Part shown: piece by piece, positions 9,760 to 18,089 of the stretch
Position numbering within the stretch: position 1 is the first letter of the stretch
Layout of the letters: each line of letters begins with the position of its first letter
DNA from: Paulinella micropora
Taxonomy: Eukaryota; Cercozoa; Imbricatea; Euglyphida
Assembly: GCA_009731375.1 (NCBI GenBank)
Contig: BJOX01000157.1
Location: forward strand, 838,463-859,003
Direction: 5' to 3'
Length of the DNA: 20,541 nt
Position numbers and translations under genes: made by a program
The notes under the pieces: generated by a model
Told to the model about the DNA's origin: nothing
Database searches by the model: none
Seen by the model: only the letters and a program-made list of their open reading frames with translations

Positions 9760-10429
9760 TTTTTTATTTACAAAGACGAGGCTAGAGATTTATCGTTGAT
9801 TCGTGCCTGGCGTATGCGTTTTATATATCCAATGCACCGTCTATCAGTGGGTTAATGCACTTAGTTGCAACACCCCGTAGCGTTGGTGCAGAAAAGAAAT
9901 CAGCANNNNNNNNNNCCAGCAATCATATGACGAAAATATTGCATATTTCCGTCATAAAAATGGGAAGGGATACTGTAGGCATCACCCCCCGGATAGCCGG
10001 TAAAAAGTACACTTTTTTGTGTCAGGTGCACCTAGTTTCTTCCCATTATTTCAATATCGTTTGGCCGGATTTGACCTAATGCCATTTTAACCTTGGTCTG
10101 TTGCCGCTTTCTTTTGTGCGGTTTCACTGAGCTAATATAACGAGACATCATTCTCCTTTGGGGATTTGTGTTTGGTTGTATTACCGACTTTTTAACGAGC
10201 TATCTTCGGGATTTTAACACAATTAACTCTTCTATTTTACTCTTCCTCTTCAAGTTACCGCTCAGCTTTTTGACGACGGTGGCAAGCCTGGTATTGTATT
10301 AGCTATTCATTGTTTACGATGTAAGATCATCCATCATATTAGTTATTTAGAATGAAAAAGCATTCAAAATTCAAATTTTTCAATGGTGTAACGGTTGTTT
10401 GTTGGAACTAATTATCTTCATTAATAGTT

Positions 10430-10657
10430 AAGGGCCGGCCGTATCAGAGTATCGGTGTCGGTAGAGCCTTTACTTATGATCCGGCTAGTCGGTTGAAGTT
10501 ACGTGGCGCGTTCTGTTGGCGCCTTTCTTATTAAAGCTGTAGTAAGGGCCGGCCGTATCAGAGTATCGGTGTCGGTAGAGCCTTTACTTATGATCCGGCC
10601 AGTCGGTTGAAGTTACGTGGCGCGTTCTGTTGGCGCCTTTCTTATTAAAGCTGTAAT
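10430..10657. repeat. 114-bp tandem duplication, two copies
   Basis: Copies at 10430-10543 and 10544-10657 begin AAGGGCCGGCCGTATCAG and differ at only about two positions. Both contain short GC-rich self-complementary words (GGCCGGCC, TGGCGCG, TTGGCGCC). No frame is coding-like. Confidence 0.93.
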
Positions 10658-11104
10658 ACTGCTGACAGGCCGGAGACTCGTGACTCGGAGCCGGTTGTAG
10701 CTATCATACTGATTATTATATTAATAATAGTAGTCTAACAGGTTATCGAGCCTCAGTGTCCGGTTAGCGACGTTCAACTCTGCGTTAACAACTTTAAAGA
10801 ATCAGTCGCACCGTCTTAATCTCGAAGGAGGCATCACGCGGCCTTCACCACTGAGAAAAGTGCAAGGGCGAGTCGATGTGCTCAGCTCAGACTGCAGGCA
10901 GTCGACCGGCGCCGTAACTACGTCACCGTAGGCTGTGTGTAGGCTGAAGGCAGCGTGGGGCCACTGTGGCCCCTAATGTGTCGCGTACTAGTACTGAGCT
11001 AGATACTGCGGCATCATAATAGTTCGGACAGCCCGCAAACTATCATAAGTTTCATCCCTAGTGGTTGAATAATAACTTAAGTTTCCCATTTGAAACTGAG
11101 TCAC

Positions 11105-11136
11105 GAGTCTATTTGATTGTAGTCCGAAATAGACTC
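11105..11136. repeat. Inverted repeat, 10-bp stem
   Basis: GAGTCTATTT at 11105-11114 is perfectly complementary to AAATAGACTC at 11127-11136 across a 12-base loop. Confidence 0.8.
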
Positions 11137-11213
11137 AAGTCAAGTTTAGTGATAGTTGAGCTCCGCTAACTACTACTAGTAGAGTCTTCCGCACTTTGGT
11201 CCGCCGCGACCTC

Positions 11214-11237
11214 CAAACATGGCTTACCCCATGTTTG
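11214..11237. repeat. Inverted repeat, 9-bp stem with 6-base loop
   Basis: CAAACATGG at 11214-11222 pairs perfectly with CCATGTTTG at 11229-11237. There is no T-run after it, so it is not a simple intrinsic terminator. Confidence 0.8.
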
Positions 11238-11925
11238 AGACACTCATCTGTTACTGAGACCCGGTCATTCATAACTTAATATAAAGATCCGGAACTCACT
11301 ACTAGGCAACCCAAGCCACGCTACAGACTCGACAATGCATGAGTGACCACACAGCTCAACTTCTCGAAAAATCATTACCCCTACATCACGGTCTGCATAT
11401 ACCTGCACCCACTCAAAACGTCTCAAGAAAAATCATATATACCCAGGAAGCGCATTATCATAAATTCCCTCGACATGCTTTTCAAGCTCTCTTGACATCT
11501 CTTTTGCTTTGAAAATTTCCGAGAAACCGAGGAAAATTTCCCTACCCCGTTGTTTTAAAAGTTATTAGCGACTCCCGAGATTGTTACAACGGTACGACTC
11601 ATGATATTTAATATCAGCCTGATAAGTGTCCTAATGATATGAAGACTGAGGAATACCTAAAGTAGTGACTCCCGGCGTAATCTCCAGACCAAGGATAACC
11701 GACCGGAACGGTAAGTATTGCCATTATATACCGGGTGGGCCGGTATAAGTGGCACTGACATGCCGTTACACTCCCGGCCGCGCTCCGATCACTCCTGCGG
11801 CAGTTCTTGAAGCCTACGGTCACCCGTGAAGGTTGCAAGTGACAGTGTGTTTATGGTTGCAGTAATATGTTTAAAATGAGTAACAAGCTTTTATTAATAG
11901 CTTCGAATTTGAACTTCGAGTCAAT

Positions 11926-12003
11926 GACTCCGTCAGCTTTGCTGGATGATATTCGATGGGCGGTGACTCCGTCAGCTTTGCTGGATGATATTCGCCGGGC
12001 GGT
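11926..12003. repeat. 39-bp tandem duplication, two copies
   Basis: Copies at 11926-11964 and 11965-12003 begin GACTCCGTCAGCTTTGCTGG and differ at three positions. The unit is a multiple of three, so on the minus strand it would read as a repeated 13-residue block, but the open frame around it is short and unsupported. Confidence 0.93.
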
Positions 12004-12292
12004 GGGTAGCGTAATTAGAGTATAAAAATGCATCCAAACATGTTTTGCCTGCCTGGAAATGCGGTGATGTCATGCAAACACGAGTCAGCCTCAGTGCTAG
12101 ACTATTAGAGGTGATAAACCAGCTGATTGAAAAGCCCTTCAATCTACAGTTAGATATCGATCGCCTTCCGTCACGACGATTGCACAGATCATAGAATACA
12201 ACCAAACAGCTTCATGCTGAATCCTCATCACTGAAAATAGTATTACCACTGAGCCTGAAGGCACTTAAAAGCCACACCTTCTTGTTCTCAGT

Positions 12293-13618
12293 TCAGTCCA
12301 GTAATTCCACCATGAAGATATTGTCATTAAATTCAGCCTGTGCTCCAAAGCCGCCACCGAACCTCACAAAGACCTGTAACACGTCTGACTTCTTCAGGTC
12401 TAACAGGTCGTGGAGGTGAGCTCCGCAGAGATATCCTCTCGCAGGCCCAGCCATGTAACGTGCAACCATCTGGCCGTTGAGATGGAGTGCTACGCAGTTA
12501 TCGTTGGCTCCCTGGTTTTTCGCGTTCATTCTGACAACAACTCGATACCTGCCTTCCTGTGCAGCAATGAACTCAGAGCCTTCGCGTAAAGATCCCACGA
12601 CCTTGTGCTCAGCAAGCGTGCTGTTCCAATTTACGTAACCAGTGTTCTGTGAATTGGTAGTGACGTATCGACAGACCTTGAGACCATTGACTGGTTCGAT
12701 GATAAAGCAGTTATCAATTGCAGCCTGGCTCGTACCAGAGCTGAACTGCGAGTACACATTCAAACGATCTCCCTTTTTGAGCTCCACAATTTCGAGAAGG
12801 TGAGCTCCTATTTGGTGACCAGTATCAATGCCAACCATGTGGCGGGCAATAGCTGCCCCGTTGAGATGCAGCGCAATATGATCAGCGTTCGCCGCAGAGC
12901 TAGCTCCATTGATTCTAACAACCACTCGATAGTAGCCGGCTTTGGCGACCGTAAAGGCCGAATCTGTGCCCAGAGTTCCTAGCACTTTATATTCTTCACT
13001 CTTTTGGTTCCAGCTGTGGTATCCACTTGTATTTGAAACGGTGCTGCCGTAGCGACAGGCCATGATGCCATTAATCGGCTCAAGAAAAAGGATGTTGTCT
13101 TCCGACTTAGGATTTGTGTTACTACTGAACTGCGCGAAGACCTGCAGGCGATCCCCGTTTTTGAGATCCACAAGTGCGTACAAATATGCACCAACTTGCT
13201 GACCCGTGTCCAGGCCAACCATGTGGCGTGCGATTGCAGCTCCGTTAAGATGCAAGCCAACGTGATCGGAGTTGGCAGAGGCGCTTCCACCATTGATTCT
13301 CACCACCACTCGATAGATTCCCTTGGTCGGTATGACAACAACCGAGGGATTGCTAAGGTCCAATTTGACATCCTTGGGAGAGCGCAGCTGCCATTGTTGG
13401 TAGCCTTGTGATTGTTGAACTGTACTGGCAAATTGCAGAGGCAGAAAGCAAGCGGTGGACACGACGACTTGATGTGGCACTTTCTTTCCTTCTTCTTCGT
13501 TGGAGGGGTCGTAGGGACACCAGACTAATGGTCGGTCCATGAAGGATAGCTGCGTCACTATGCCAGGTCTCAACAGACCTTTGGCACCTTCTCGGCTATA
13601 ATAGATTACGGTCAGCTC
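12293..13618 (-). CDS. Exon 7: three tandem C1q/TNF-like jelly-roll domains
   Basis: The exon is 442 codons including the TGA stop at 12293-12295. The protein-like frame begins exactly after an acceptor (CGGTAG) with E-L-T-V-I-Y-Y-S-R-E-G. Three repeats follow, anchored by G-I-Y-R-V-V-V-R-I-N-G, G-Y-Y-R-V-V-V-R-I-N-G and G-R-Y-R-V-V-V-R-M-N-A, spaced exactly 128 residues apart (residues 279, 407 and 535 of the 620-aa model). Each repeat then has L-H-L-N-G, a conserved A-R-x-M-x-G, and a D/E-L-K-K/N-G/S-D-x-L-x-V segment. This pattern (G-x-Y strand, L-x-x-N-G strand, L-x-x-G-D-x-L) is typical of C1q/TNF-like domains. Repeats 1 and 2 are closest; repeat 3 has diverged. The nearest alternative is another trimeric jelly-roll family, such as a phage- or adhesin-type head domain. 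Confidence 0.78.
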   Translation of the reverse strand, partial: ELTVIYYSREGAKGLLRPGIVTQLSFMDRPLVWCPYDPSNEEEGKKVPHQVVVSTACFLPLQFASTVQQSQGYQQWQLRSPKDVKLDLSNPSVVVIPTKGIYRVVVRINGGSASANSDHVGLHLNGAAIARHMVGLDTGQQVGAYLYALVDLKNGDRLQVFAQFSSNTNPKSEDNILFLEPINGIMACRYGSTVSNTSGYHSWNQKSEEYKVLGTLGTDSAFTVAKAGYYRVVVRINGASSAANADHIALHLNGAAIARHMVGIDTGHQIGAHLLEIVELKKGDRLNVYSQFSSGTSQAAIDNCFIIEPVNGLKVCRYVTTNSQNTGYVNWNSTLAEHKVVGSLREGSEFIAAQEGRYRVVVRMNAKNQGANDNCVALHLNGQMVARYMAGPARGYLCGAHLHDLLDLKKSDVLQVFVRFGGGFGAQAEFNDNIFMVELLD

Positions 13619-14108
13619 CTACCGACCGGGCCAATACAACACATATGATAATATTGTAATTACGCCGTCTATGAATGACAAAATTATGGCAAGAAGAATG
13701 CAGACCTGTTGGGCCTCGAGCTCGTTCAGGCAAGCTCTGTGATGACCACGCAGCTTGTGCTGCTTGCGCAACTCATCGCTCAGTTTCGCTCTGCCACACA
13801 TGGACACAGATCAGTGACACAGTAAGAACAGCCCATGTGCACGCACGCATCAACGTGTATACCCTGCACAGATCAAATACATGCATAAATACATACGAGT
13901 TTTAATACATTTGTGATTTTCTAAGTTTAAGAAGTAGATCAATCTGATTCGACTAGCGACAAACTAACTTGGTCAATGTGAATAAAGGTTGGATGACTAG
14001 ATTACACACTGAAAGCGAACGTGATATCTAAGTTATATAGAAGAGAGAGGACCCTTCGCCCCCCCCCCCCCAAAAAAAAGAGAGAGAGAGAGAGAGAGAT
14101 GAAAAGCA

Positions 14109-14199
<91 letters not shown>

Positions 14200-14695
14200 G
14201 CGGTCTCGTCGTCGAGGTCTGTGTCTTCTAGCAGCAGCCCCAGGCGTTGGATTTCTGCCCCTACGTCCAGGATGTCCTGCATATTTTCACAGAGCACAAG
14301 AGCGTTATTATTACGCACTGTGACCAAGGCAGCAGCCGTCGTCTTTGTTTTGTCTGAAGCAGCGTGGTGGTACTGGTGAAATCTTTAGATATCCAGATGC
14401 TGGAATTCAACTTTTTTAGGGAGGCCGGGGGGGTGGGGGGGGGGGGGGGGGNNNNNNNNNNNNNNNNNNNNNNNNNNNNNNNNNNNNNNNNNNNNNNNNN
14501 NNNNNGGAAGGGGGGAACGAAACAACAGCGACAACCTCAACCGCAAAAATTGCACCCACCTGCCTGCGGGCGGCCATCTCGCCTCGGCGCGACTTGACGG
14601 CGTATTCGACACGGGTGGCCTCGTCGTCCATCACCTGCCCCCAACCGCCGCCATGGCCACAATTAATCTATCTGTCTGTCTATCTACCTACCTTA

Positions 14696-14761
<66 letters not shown>

Positions 14762-15562
14762 AGATTGTCGAATAGTCTCGAAACTCCATCTGCTTACTGG
14801 GTCCTCTGTAATGGAGGTGGGAGCTCGTTCTGCAAGGGGCGCTTTATGGAACGAGCCCTGGCCCCGCCTGGTACTAGGGAGCTTTGGTATTGCCTGTATC
14901 AGTCCCTTCCGTGCAAACATCACGGCTTAGCTGGGCATCGGGTTAATACTTTACCCACAGACTTCCTGGTTGACGAAATCAGAAGCTCCTTTTTTCTGAC
15001 ATTAGTCGATATTTCATCAGTTGATCTTATCACTTACTCTACGGAATGAACCAAGGCCACTTGAGGTGTCACTGACCCTCTCTTGGGCTTGATTTTTTGA
15101 AATGGGTGCCATCTGTCGACAGACAGAGAATTAGGGGATGGTGTGGGTGTGCTGGGCCCGTGGTGGGGTGCCTTATGTGTGCCTAGCCATACGCCTATAA
15201 GTCACATGCCGAAATAGCGACGGGAAGCACAATCCTGTTCCCTCAGGGTGCCCTTTCTCGCTTGTTGAGCCCGGAATAAAACCCACAGTGCTCTGTCGGT
15301 TTATACTAGATTGTCGAATAGTCTCGAAACTCCATCTGCTTACTGGGTCCTCTGTAATGGAGGTGGGAGCTCGTTCTGCAAGGGGCGCTTTATGGAACGA
15401 GCCCTGGCCCCGCCTGGTACTAGGGAGGTCTTGGTATCGCCTGTATCAGTCCCTTCCGTGCAAACATCACGGCTTAGCTGGGCATCGGGTTAATACTTTA
15501 CCCACAGACTTCCTTGGTTGACGAAATCAGAAGCTCCTTTTTCTGACATTAGTCGATATCTC

Positions 15563-15597
<35 letters not shown>

Positions 15598-15598
15598 C

Positions 15599-15653
<55 letters not shown>

Positions 15654-16716
15654 CATCCATCTATCTATCCATCTTGGGAACGACCTCCAAGTTGCCTAGT
15701 TGGAGCCCTAGAGCTTTGCCTTCTTTGAAAAAGGATTCAAACTCCACCACCGCCACCGCATACTCCTGCCACATAACGACAACATCTTACAAGATAAGAG
15801 CTTTGCATGAGTCATGACAAAGCGGATAAGATGGCTGGGCTTCAAGTGACTCAGGGACATTCCAATAAGTAACTAAGGACATCTCATGTGTAAGTCCATG
15901 CAGAGTATTGCGAGTCGTCCGCACTTTGCACAATCGTCTATGTTCTGCAAACAAACTCCCGAAATATCCCTCATAGGTTTGATAGATTTGTTCATAATAG
16001 GTGATCCCTACCTACCTACCTACCTACCTACCCTACCCTGCCTTAACATACCTACCTACCTACCTACCTACCTGACAGCCTACTCACCTTGTCCTTGATG
16101 CTGACGCGAGTAGTCTCCGAGTCGATCTCCTGACAGTACCCTAGACCAACATACAATGGCAATATGTGTGTGGATGTACGTGTGTATGTGTGTATGTGTG
16201 TATGTATGTATGTATGTATGTATGTATGAATGTATGTATATATGTATGTATGTATGTATGTATGTACATATGTACGTATGTATGTATGTATCTATGTATG
16301 TATGTATACATGCTATGCTTTTGTGCATATGATGGCAAAATGCAAACAATTTGCACATACATATGTACAAACATACATACATATACATACATACATATAT
16401 ACATACATACATACATACACACACACATACATACATACATACATACATACATACGTGCATACATACATACATACATAACATACATACATACATACATACA
16501 TGCATCATGCATGTAATAGCTGTAAGGAGCACGCGGAGGAGTTAAAGGACCTTTGAGATCGAACAGAGCCCCCAGCGGGCCAGCGGTTATGAGAGACTGT
16601 TCCAAGAAGGAAGCAGAAGAGGACGAGGACGACGAGGAGGAAGAACTTTTGGATGAGTTCTCTCTTATCTTAGGGGGCTTCGCTGCCTTGAGATTTTTCT
16701 TACTGCTTTCGCTCAT
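12293..16716 (-). CDS. Seven-exon host gene: coiled-coil-like region plus three C1q/TNF-like domains (gene model)
   Basis: I built this from minus-strand segments that are open, protein-like and bounded by AG acceptors and GT donors: 16716-16551, 16140-16088, 15765-15685, 14634-14560, 14276-14200, 13790-13706 and 13618-12293. All six junctions keep the reading frame (phases 1, 0, 0, 0, 2, 0), giving about 620 residues. ATG 16716 (AAACATGAGC) is the first Met in exon 1; coding could extend further upstream because that exon stays open to its acceptor at 16754. Residues 1-55 are basic and Ser-rich. About 57-230 are charged and probably helical, including a possible coiled coil. About 234-620 hold three tandem jelly-roll-like domains. 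No signal peptide, collagen repeat or membrane span is seen, so the protein looks intracellular. By analogy with C1q/TNF proteins it may form trimers; function is unknown. Confidence 0.7.
13706..13790 (-). CDS. Exon 6 (helical, charged)
   Basis: The exon is 85 bases: the third base of a split Ala codon, then 28 codons beginning A-K-L-S-D-E-L-R-K-Q-H-K-L-R. The acceptor is GTGTGGCAG with a pyrimidine-rich lead; the donor is CAACAG|GTCTGC. The 87-bp intron to exon 7 (13705-13619) is GT-AG. An alternative is that ATG 13799-13801 starts a shorter protein here, but the matching phase of exon 5 argues for an internal exon. Confidence 0.65.
14057..14194. repeat. Poly-C/poly-A junction and (GA)n array in intron 5
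   Basis: A C run and an A run are followed by GA repeats to 14194, broken by short GAAAAGCAAG-like interruptions. The array lies between predicted exons 5 and 6 and abuts the exon 5 donor. Confidence 0.9.
14200..14276 (-). CDS. Exon 5 (helical, acidic end)
   Basis: The exon is 77 bases: 25 codons beginning D-I-L-D-V-G-A-E-I-Q-R-L-G-L-L-L, plus GC of a split codon completed by exon 6. The acceptor is AAATATGCAG. The donor GC|GTCATT is weak and runs straight into a (CT)n tract on the minus strand. Confidence 0.6.
14560..14634 (-). CDS. Exon 4 (charged, GC-rich codons)
   Basis: The exon is 75 bases, 25 codons, beginning V-M-D-D-E-A-T-R-V-E-Y-A-V-K. The acceptor is TTGGGGGCAG and the donor GGCAG|GTGGGTGC is good. 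The next intron holds a poly-G run (minus strand poly-C) and an N gap at 14452-14505. Confidence 0.65.
14666..14760. repeat. (CTAT)n microsatellite in intron 3
   Basis: Tandem CTAT units with a few CTGT and CTAC variants at the left edge. The array directly abuts the first copy of the 258-bp duplication. Confidence 0.95.
14761..15018. repeat. Dispersed direct repeat, copy 1 (258 bp)
   Basis: Nearly identical to 15307-15565, with only a handful of substitutions and 1-base indels. It begins TAGATTGTCGAATAGTC and ends GATATTTCATC. It lies in intron 3, right after a (CTAT)n array. Confidence 0.92.
15307..15565. repeat. Dispersed direct repeat, copy 2 (259 bp)
   Basis: Second copy, 546 bp after the first, running straight into a (CTAT)n array. 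The 288 bp between the copies (15019-15306) occur once here and contain an AATAAA near 15273. No primer-binding site or polypurine tract is visible, so an LTR-type element is not established. Confidence 0.92.
15559..15675. repeat. (CTAT)n microsatellite in intron 3
   Basis: Tandem CTAT with CCAT variants, ending just before the exon 3 donor (15684). Confidence 0.95.
15685..15765 (-). CDS. Exon 3 (amphipathic helix)
   Basis: The exon is 81 bases, 27 codons, beginning E-Y-A-V-A-V-V-E-F-E-S-F-F-K. The acceptor is GTTATGTGGCAG and the donor GGAG|GTCGTT is weak. The 1,050-bp intron that follows carries two (CTAT)n arrays and a 258-bp direct duplication. Confidence 0.65.
16009..16073. repeat. (CTAC)n microsatellite beside the exon 2 donor
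   Basis: Tandem CTAC with short interruptions. On the transcript strand it reads (GTAG)n, beginning about 15 bases after the GTGAGT donor of exon 2. Confidence 0.93.
16088..16140 (-). CDS. Exon 2 (short)
   Basis: The exon is 53 bases: GG completing a split Gly codon, then 17 codons Y-C-Q-E-I-D-S-E-T-T-R-V-S-I-K-D-K. The acceptor chosen (GGTCTAG at 16141) keeps the frame from exon 1. A second AG at CTGTCAG, 11 bases further in, would break it. The donor AAG|GTGAGT is close to ideal. Confidence 0.65.
16160..16515. repeat. (TGTA)n ... (TACA)n inverted microsatellite pair in intron 1
   Basis: TGTA-type units fill about 16160-16313 and the complementary TACA-type units fill about 16355-16515, around a 40-base non-repeat centre. 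The arms are mutually complementary over more than 100 bases, so a single strand could form a very long hairpin. Confidence 0.93.
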
Positions 16717-16753
16717 GTTTTCAAGTGGCAAGTCTGCCTCTGATGGAAAGTTC
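16551..16753 (-). CDS. Exon 1 (Ser-rich N-terminus, likely start codon at 16716)
   Basis: A strong acceptor (CTTTTCCCGCAG) ends at 16754. The frame is open through the exon: 12 codons before ATG 16716, then M-S-E-S-S-K-K-N-L-K-A-A-K-P-P, a run of 11 Ser encoded by mixed codons, and L-E-Q-S-L-I-T-A-G-P-L-G-A. The donor is AAAG|GTCCTT at 16550; another GT at CCGC|GTGCTC is in the same phase and would add seven residues. If translation starts at 16716 the upstream part is 5' UTR; otherwise an earlier exon in phase 2 is needed. Confidence 0.68.
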
Positions 16754-16769
16754 CTGCGGGAAAAGGTAT

Positions 16770-16884
16770 GTATTTACCTATGTATGTATGTATGTTATGT
16801 ATGTATGCTATGTATGAATGTATGTATGTATGTTATGCATGTATGTATGTTATGTATGTAAATACATAGTATGTATGTATGTAC

Positions 16885-16915
<31 letters not shown>

Positions 16916-17040
16916 TGTACATATGTATGTATAGAACTATGTATGTATGTATGTATGTACATATATATGTATGTATGTATGTAACATACATATGTATGTA
17001 TGTATGTATGTATGTTTGTATGTATGTAACATATTATGTA
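16770..17040. repeat. (GTAT)n microsatellite
   Basis: Tandem GTAT units with many small interruptions and a few short complementary CATA words, upstream (minus strand) of exon 1. Confidence 0.93.
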
Positions 17041-17307
17041 CATATCAAAACATTGAAAAAATGTTTCTTTGTTTGCATGTTTGTGTATGTATGTGCATAA
17101 ATGCATTTCAATATTCGAGATGTATACATGAATGTGTGTGTGTGTGTTTGGGGGGAGGGGGGGGGGGGGGGGGGGGGCACCCCNNNNNNNNNNCCTCAAC
17201 ACGGCATGCATGGGCCTGATGCATACATAAGTGCATATGCATATATGCATGATTGCAGGGACTTGCATCTTTTCGTATAATTATGTACTATTGTATATAA
17301 TATTCCC
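17041..17307. other. Intergenic or intron sequence with poly-G and a gap
   Basis: Contains a TG run, a poly-G run at 17151-17177 and a 10-N gap at 17184-17193. No gene is seen. Confidence 0.6.
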
Positions 17308-17517
17308 TTGATTTCGAACAGAAAGGCGTGGTGGGGAAAACACGATTTCAGTGATCTGACCTGATTTTGTGATATCTTATCCTTGCCGCTATTTTTGATG
17401 TAAGTGATGTGTTTTCCTTGAGTTGATTTCGAACAGAAAGGCGTGGTGGGGAAAACATGATTTTAGTGATCTGACCTGATTTTTCGATATCTTATCCTTG
17501 CCGCTATTTTTGATGTA
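17308..17517. repeat. 95-bp direct duplication
   Basis: Copies at 17308-17402 and 17423-17517 differ at about four positions. On the minus strand each copy contains an open segment reading Y-I-K-N-S-G-K-D-K-I-S followed by CAG|GTCAGA, a potential splice donor. Confidence 0.93.
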
Positions 17518-17589
17518 GTTTTCAAAGTGCCTTCGCGCCTGTTCTTTGACTGTGTTCTTCCTCTTTCTGTGTTCTCGGAAGTTAAGTTT
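17476..17589 (-). CDS. Candidate exon, basic and helical
   Basis: The segment is 38 open codons beginning K-L-N-F-R-E-H-R-K-R-K-N-T-V-K-E-Q, between an AG acceptor (GGTGACAG) and a possible donor CAG|GTCAGA. Its composition is protein-like. Its end phase (0) does not match exon 1 of the downstream gene (phase 2), so it is an exon of another transcript, belongs to a model with a missing exon, or is a chance open frame. Two other frames are also open over parts of it. Confidence 0.35.
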
Positions 17590-17721
17590 CTGTCACCTAA
17601 CCTTTGTGTGCGAAAAGATCACAAGGACACAAAGAGGTTTGAAGCACAATGCCATTTTCTTCGACATGATTGCCAATTGTTGCCTATTTACTTACCAGGC
17701 CCGGCTTGTCTCGCCATTCAC

Positions 17722-18048
17722 CGTTGGAGGGATGTCACAGAAAAAGTCAAAATTTTCAGTGGATTTTCTGTCAGACTTGAGATCTGGCTTGCAACCGATT
17801 GAATAGCGAACTTGAATACACATGATTCTACAGTAGTACTTTCTACATCCATCTTCCTAGCCATCTGCGTCTTTGATGCGAAGTTGTTTTGTTCCTATTT
17901 ATTTCTAGTTCCAATAGCCAACGAGACTGCATTATGCTTGTCTCTAATTGTGTTTGCATTATTGCCAGCAATTTGCGAAGTCATGATAAAGCTGGAGCTG
18001 ATAGCATGGTGTATATCTGTGGCTGTGGCATCACTTCTGGATGAAAGA
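17722..18048 (-). other. Exon-like segments, uncertain strand and frame
   Basis: On the minus strand, an acceptor CTTTCATCCAG is followed by an open frame S-D-A-T-A-T-D-I-H-H-A-I-S-S-S that stops at TAG 17896. Two more minus-strand frames overlap at 17696-17890, one with donors ACG|GTGAAT (17721) and CCTG|GTAAGT (17695). The plus strand is also open over 17812-18050 and would encode a very hydrophobic segment ending at GAG|GTGTCA. I cannot tell which, if any, is real. Confidence 0.3.
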
Positions 18049-18053
18049 GGTGT

Positions 18054-18055
18054 CA

Positions 18056-18089
<34 letters not shown>

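Larger units (their letters stand above)
9161..12240. other. Non-coding stretch downstream of pol, possible 3' end of the retroelement
   Basis: About 3 kb without a convincing coding frame on either strand. The open frames at 9855-10079, 11614-11838 and 11851-12205 have no recognisable motifs or splice context. The stretch holds a purine-rich tract, a 10-N gap at 9906-9915, two tandem duplications and two perfect hairpins, listed separately. It could contain the 3' untranslated region and an LTR, but no matching sequence is seen upstream of gag, so this is inference only. Confidence 0.45.

Noticed and set aside
9855-10079. 74-codon open frame after pol
   Set aside because: It spans an N gap, shows no motifs and no splice context.
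11614-12205. Short minus-strand open frames, one with a repeated 13-residue block
   Set aside because: The repeated block is only the 39-bp tandem duplication read in frame; there is no other support.
12800-13411. Plus-strand and alternative-frame open frames within the C1q-like exon
   Set aside because: They are shadows of the 442-codon exon, whose three-fold repeat is in the minus frame.
14021-14327. Arg-Glu or Ser-Leu repeat proteins
   Set aside because: They are translations of the (GA)n array; only the exon 5 part at 14200-14276 looks like real protein.
16141-17268. Tyr-Val-Cys-Met or His-Thr-Tyr-Ile repeat open frames
   Set aside because: They are translations of GTAT/CATA microsatellites; the exon 1 segment at 16551-16753 is the only protein-like part.
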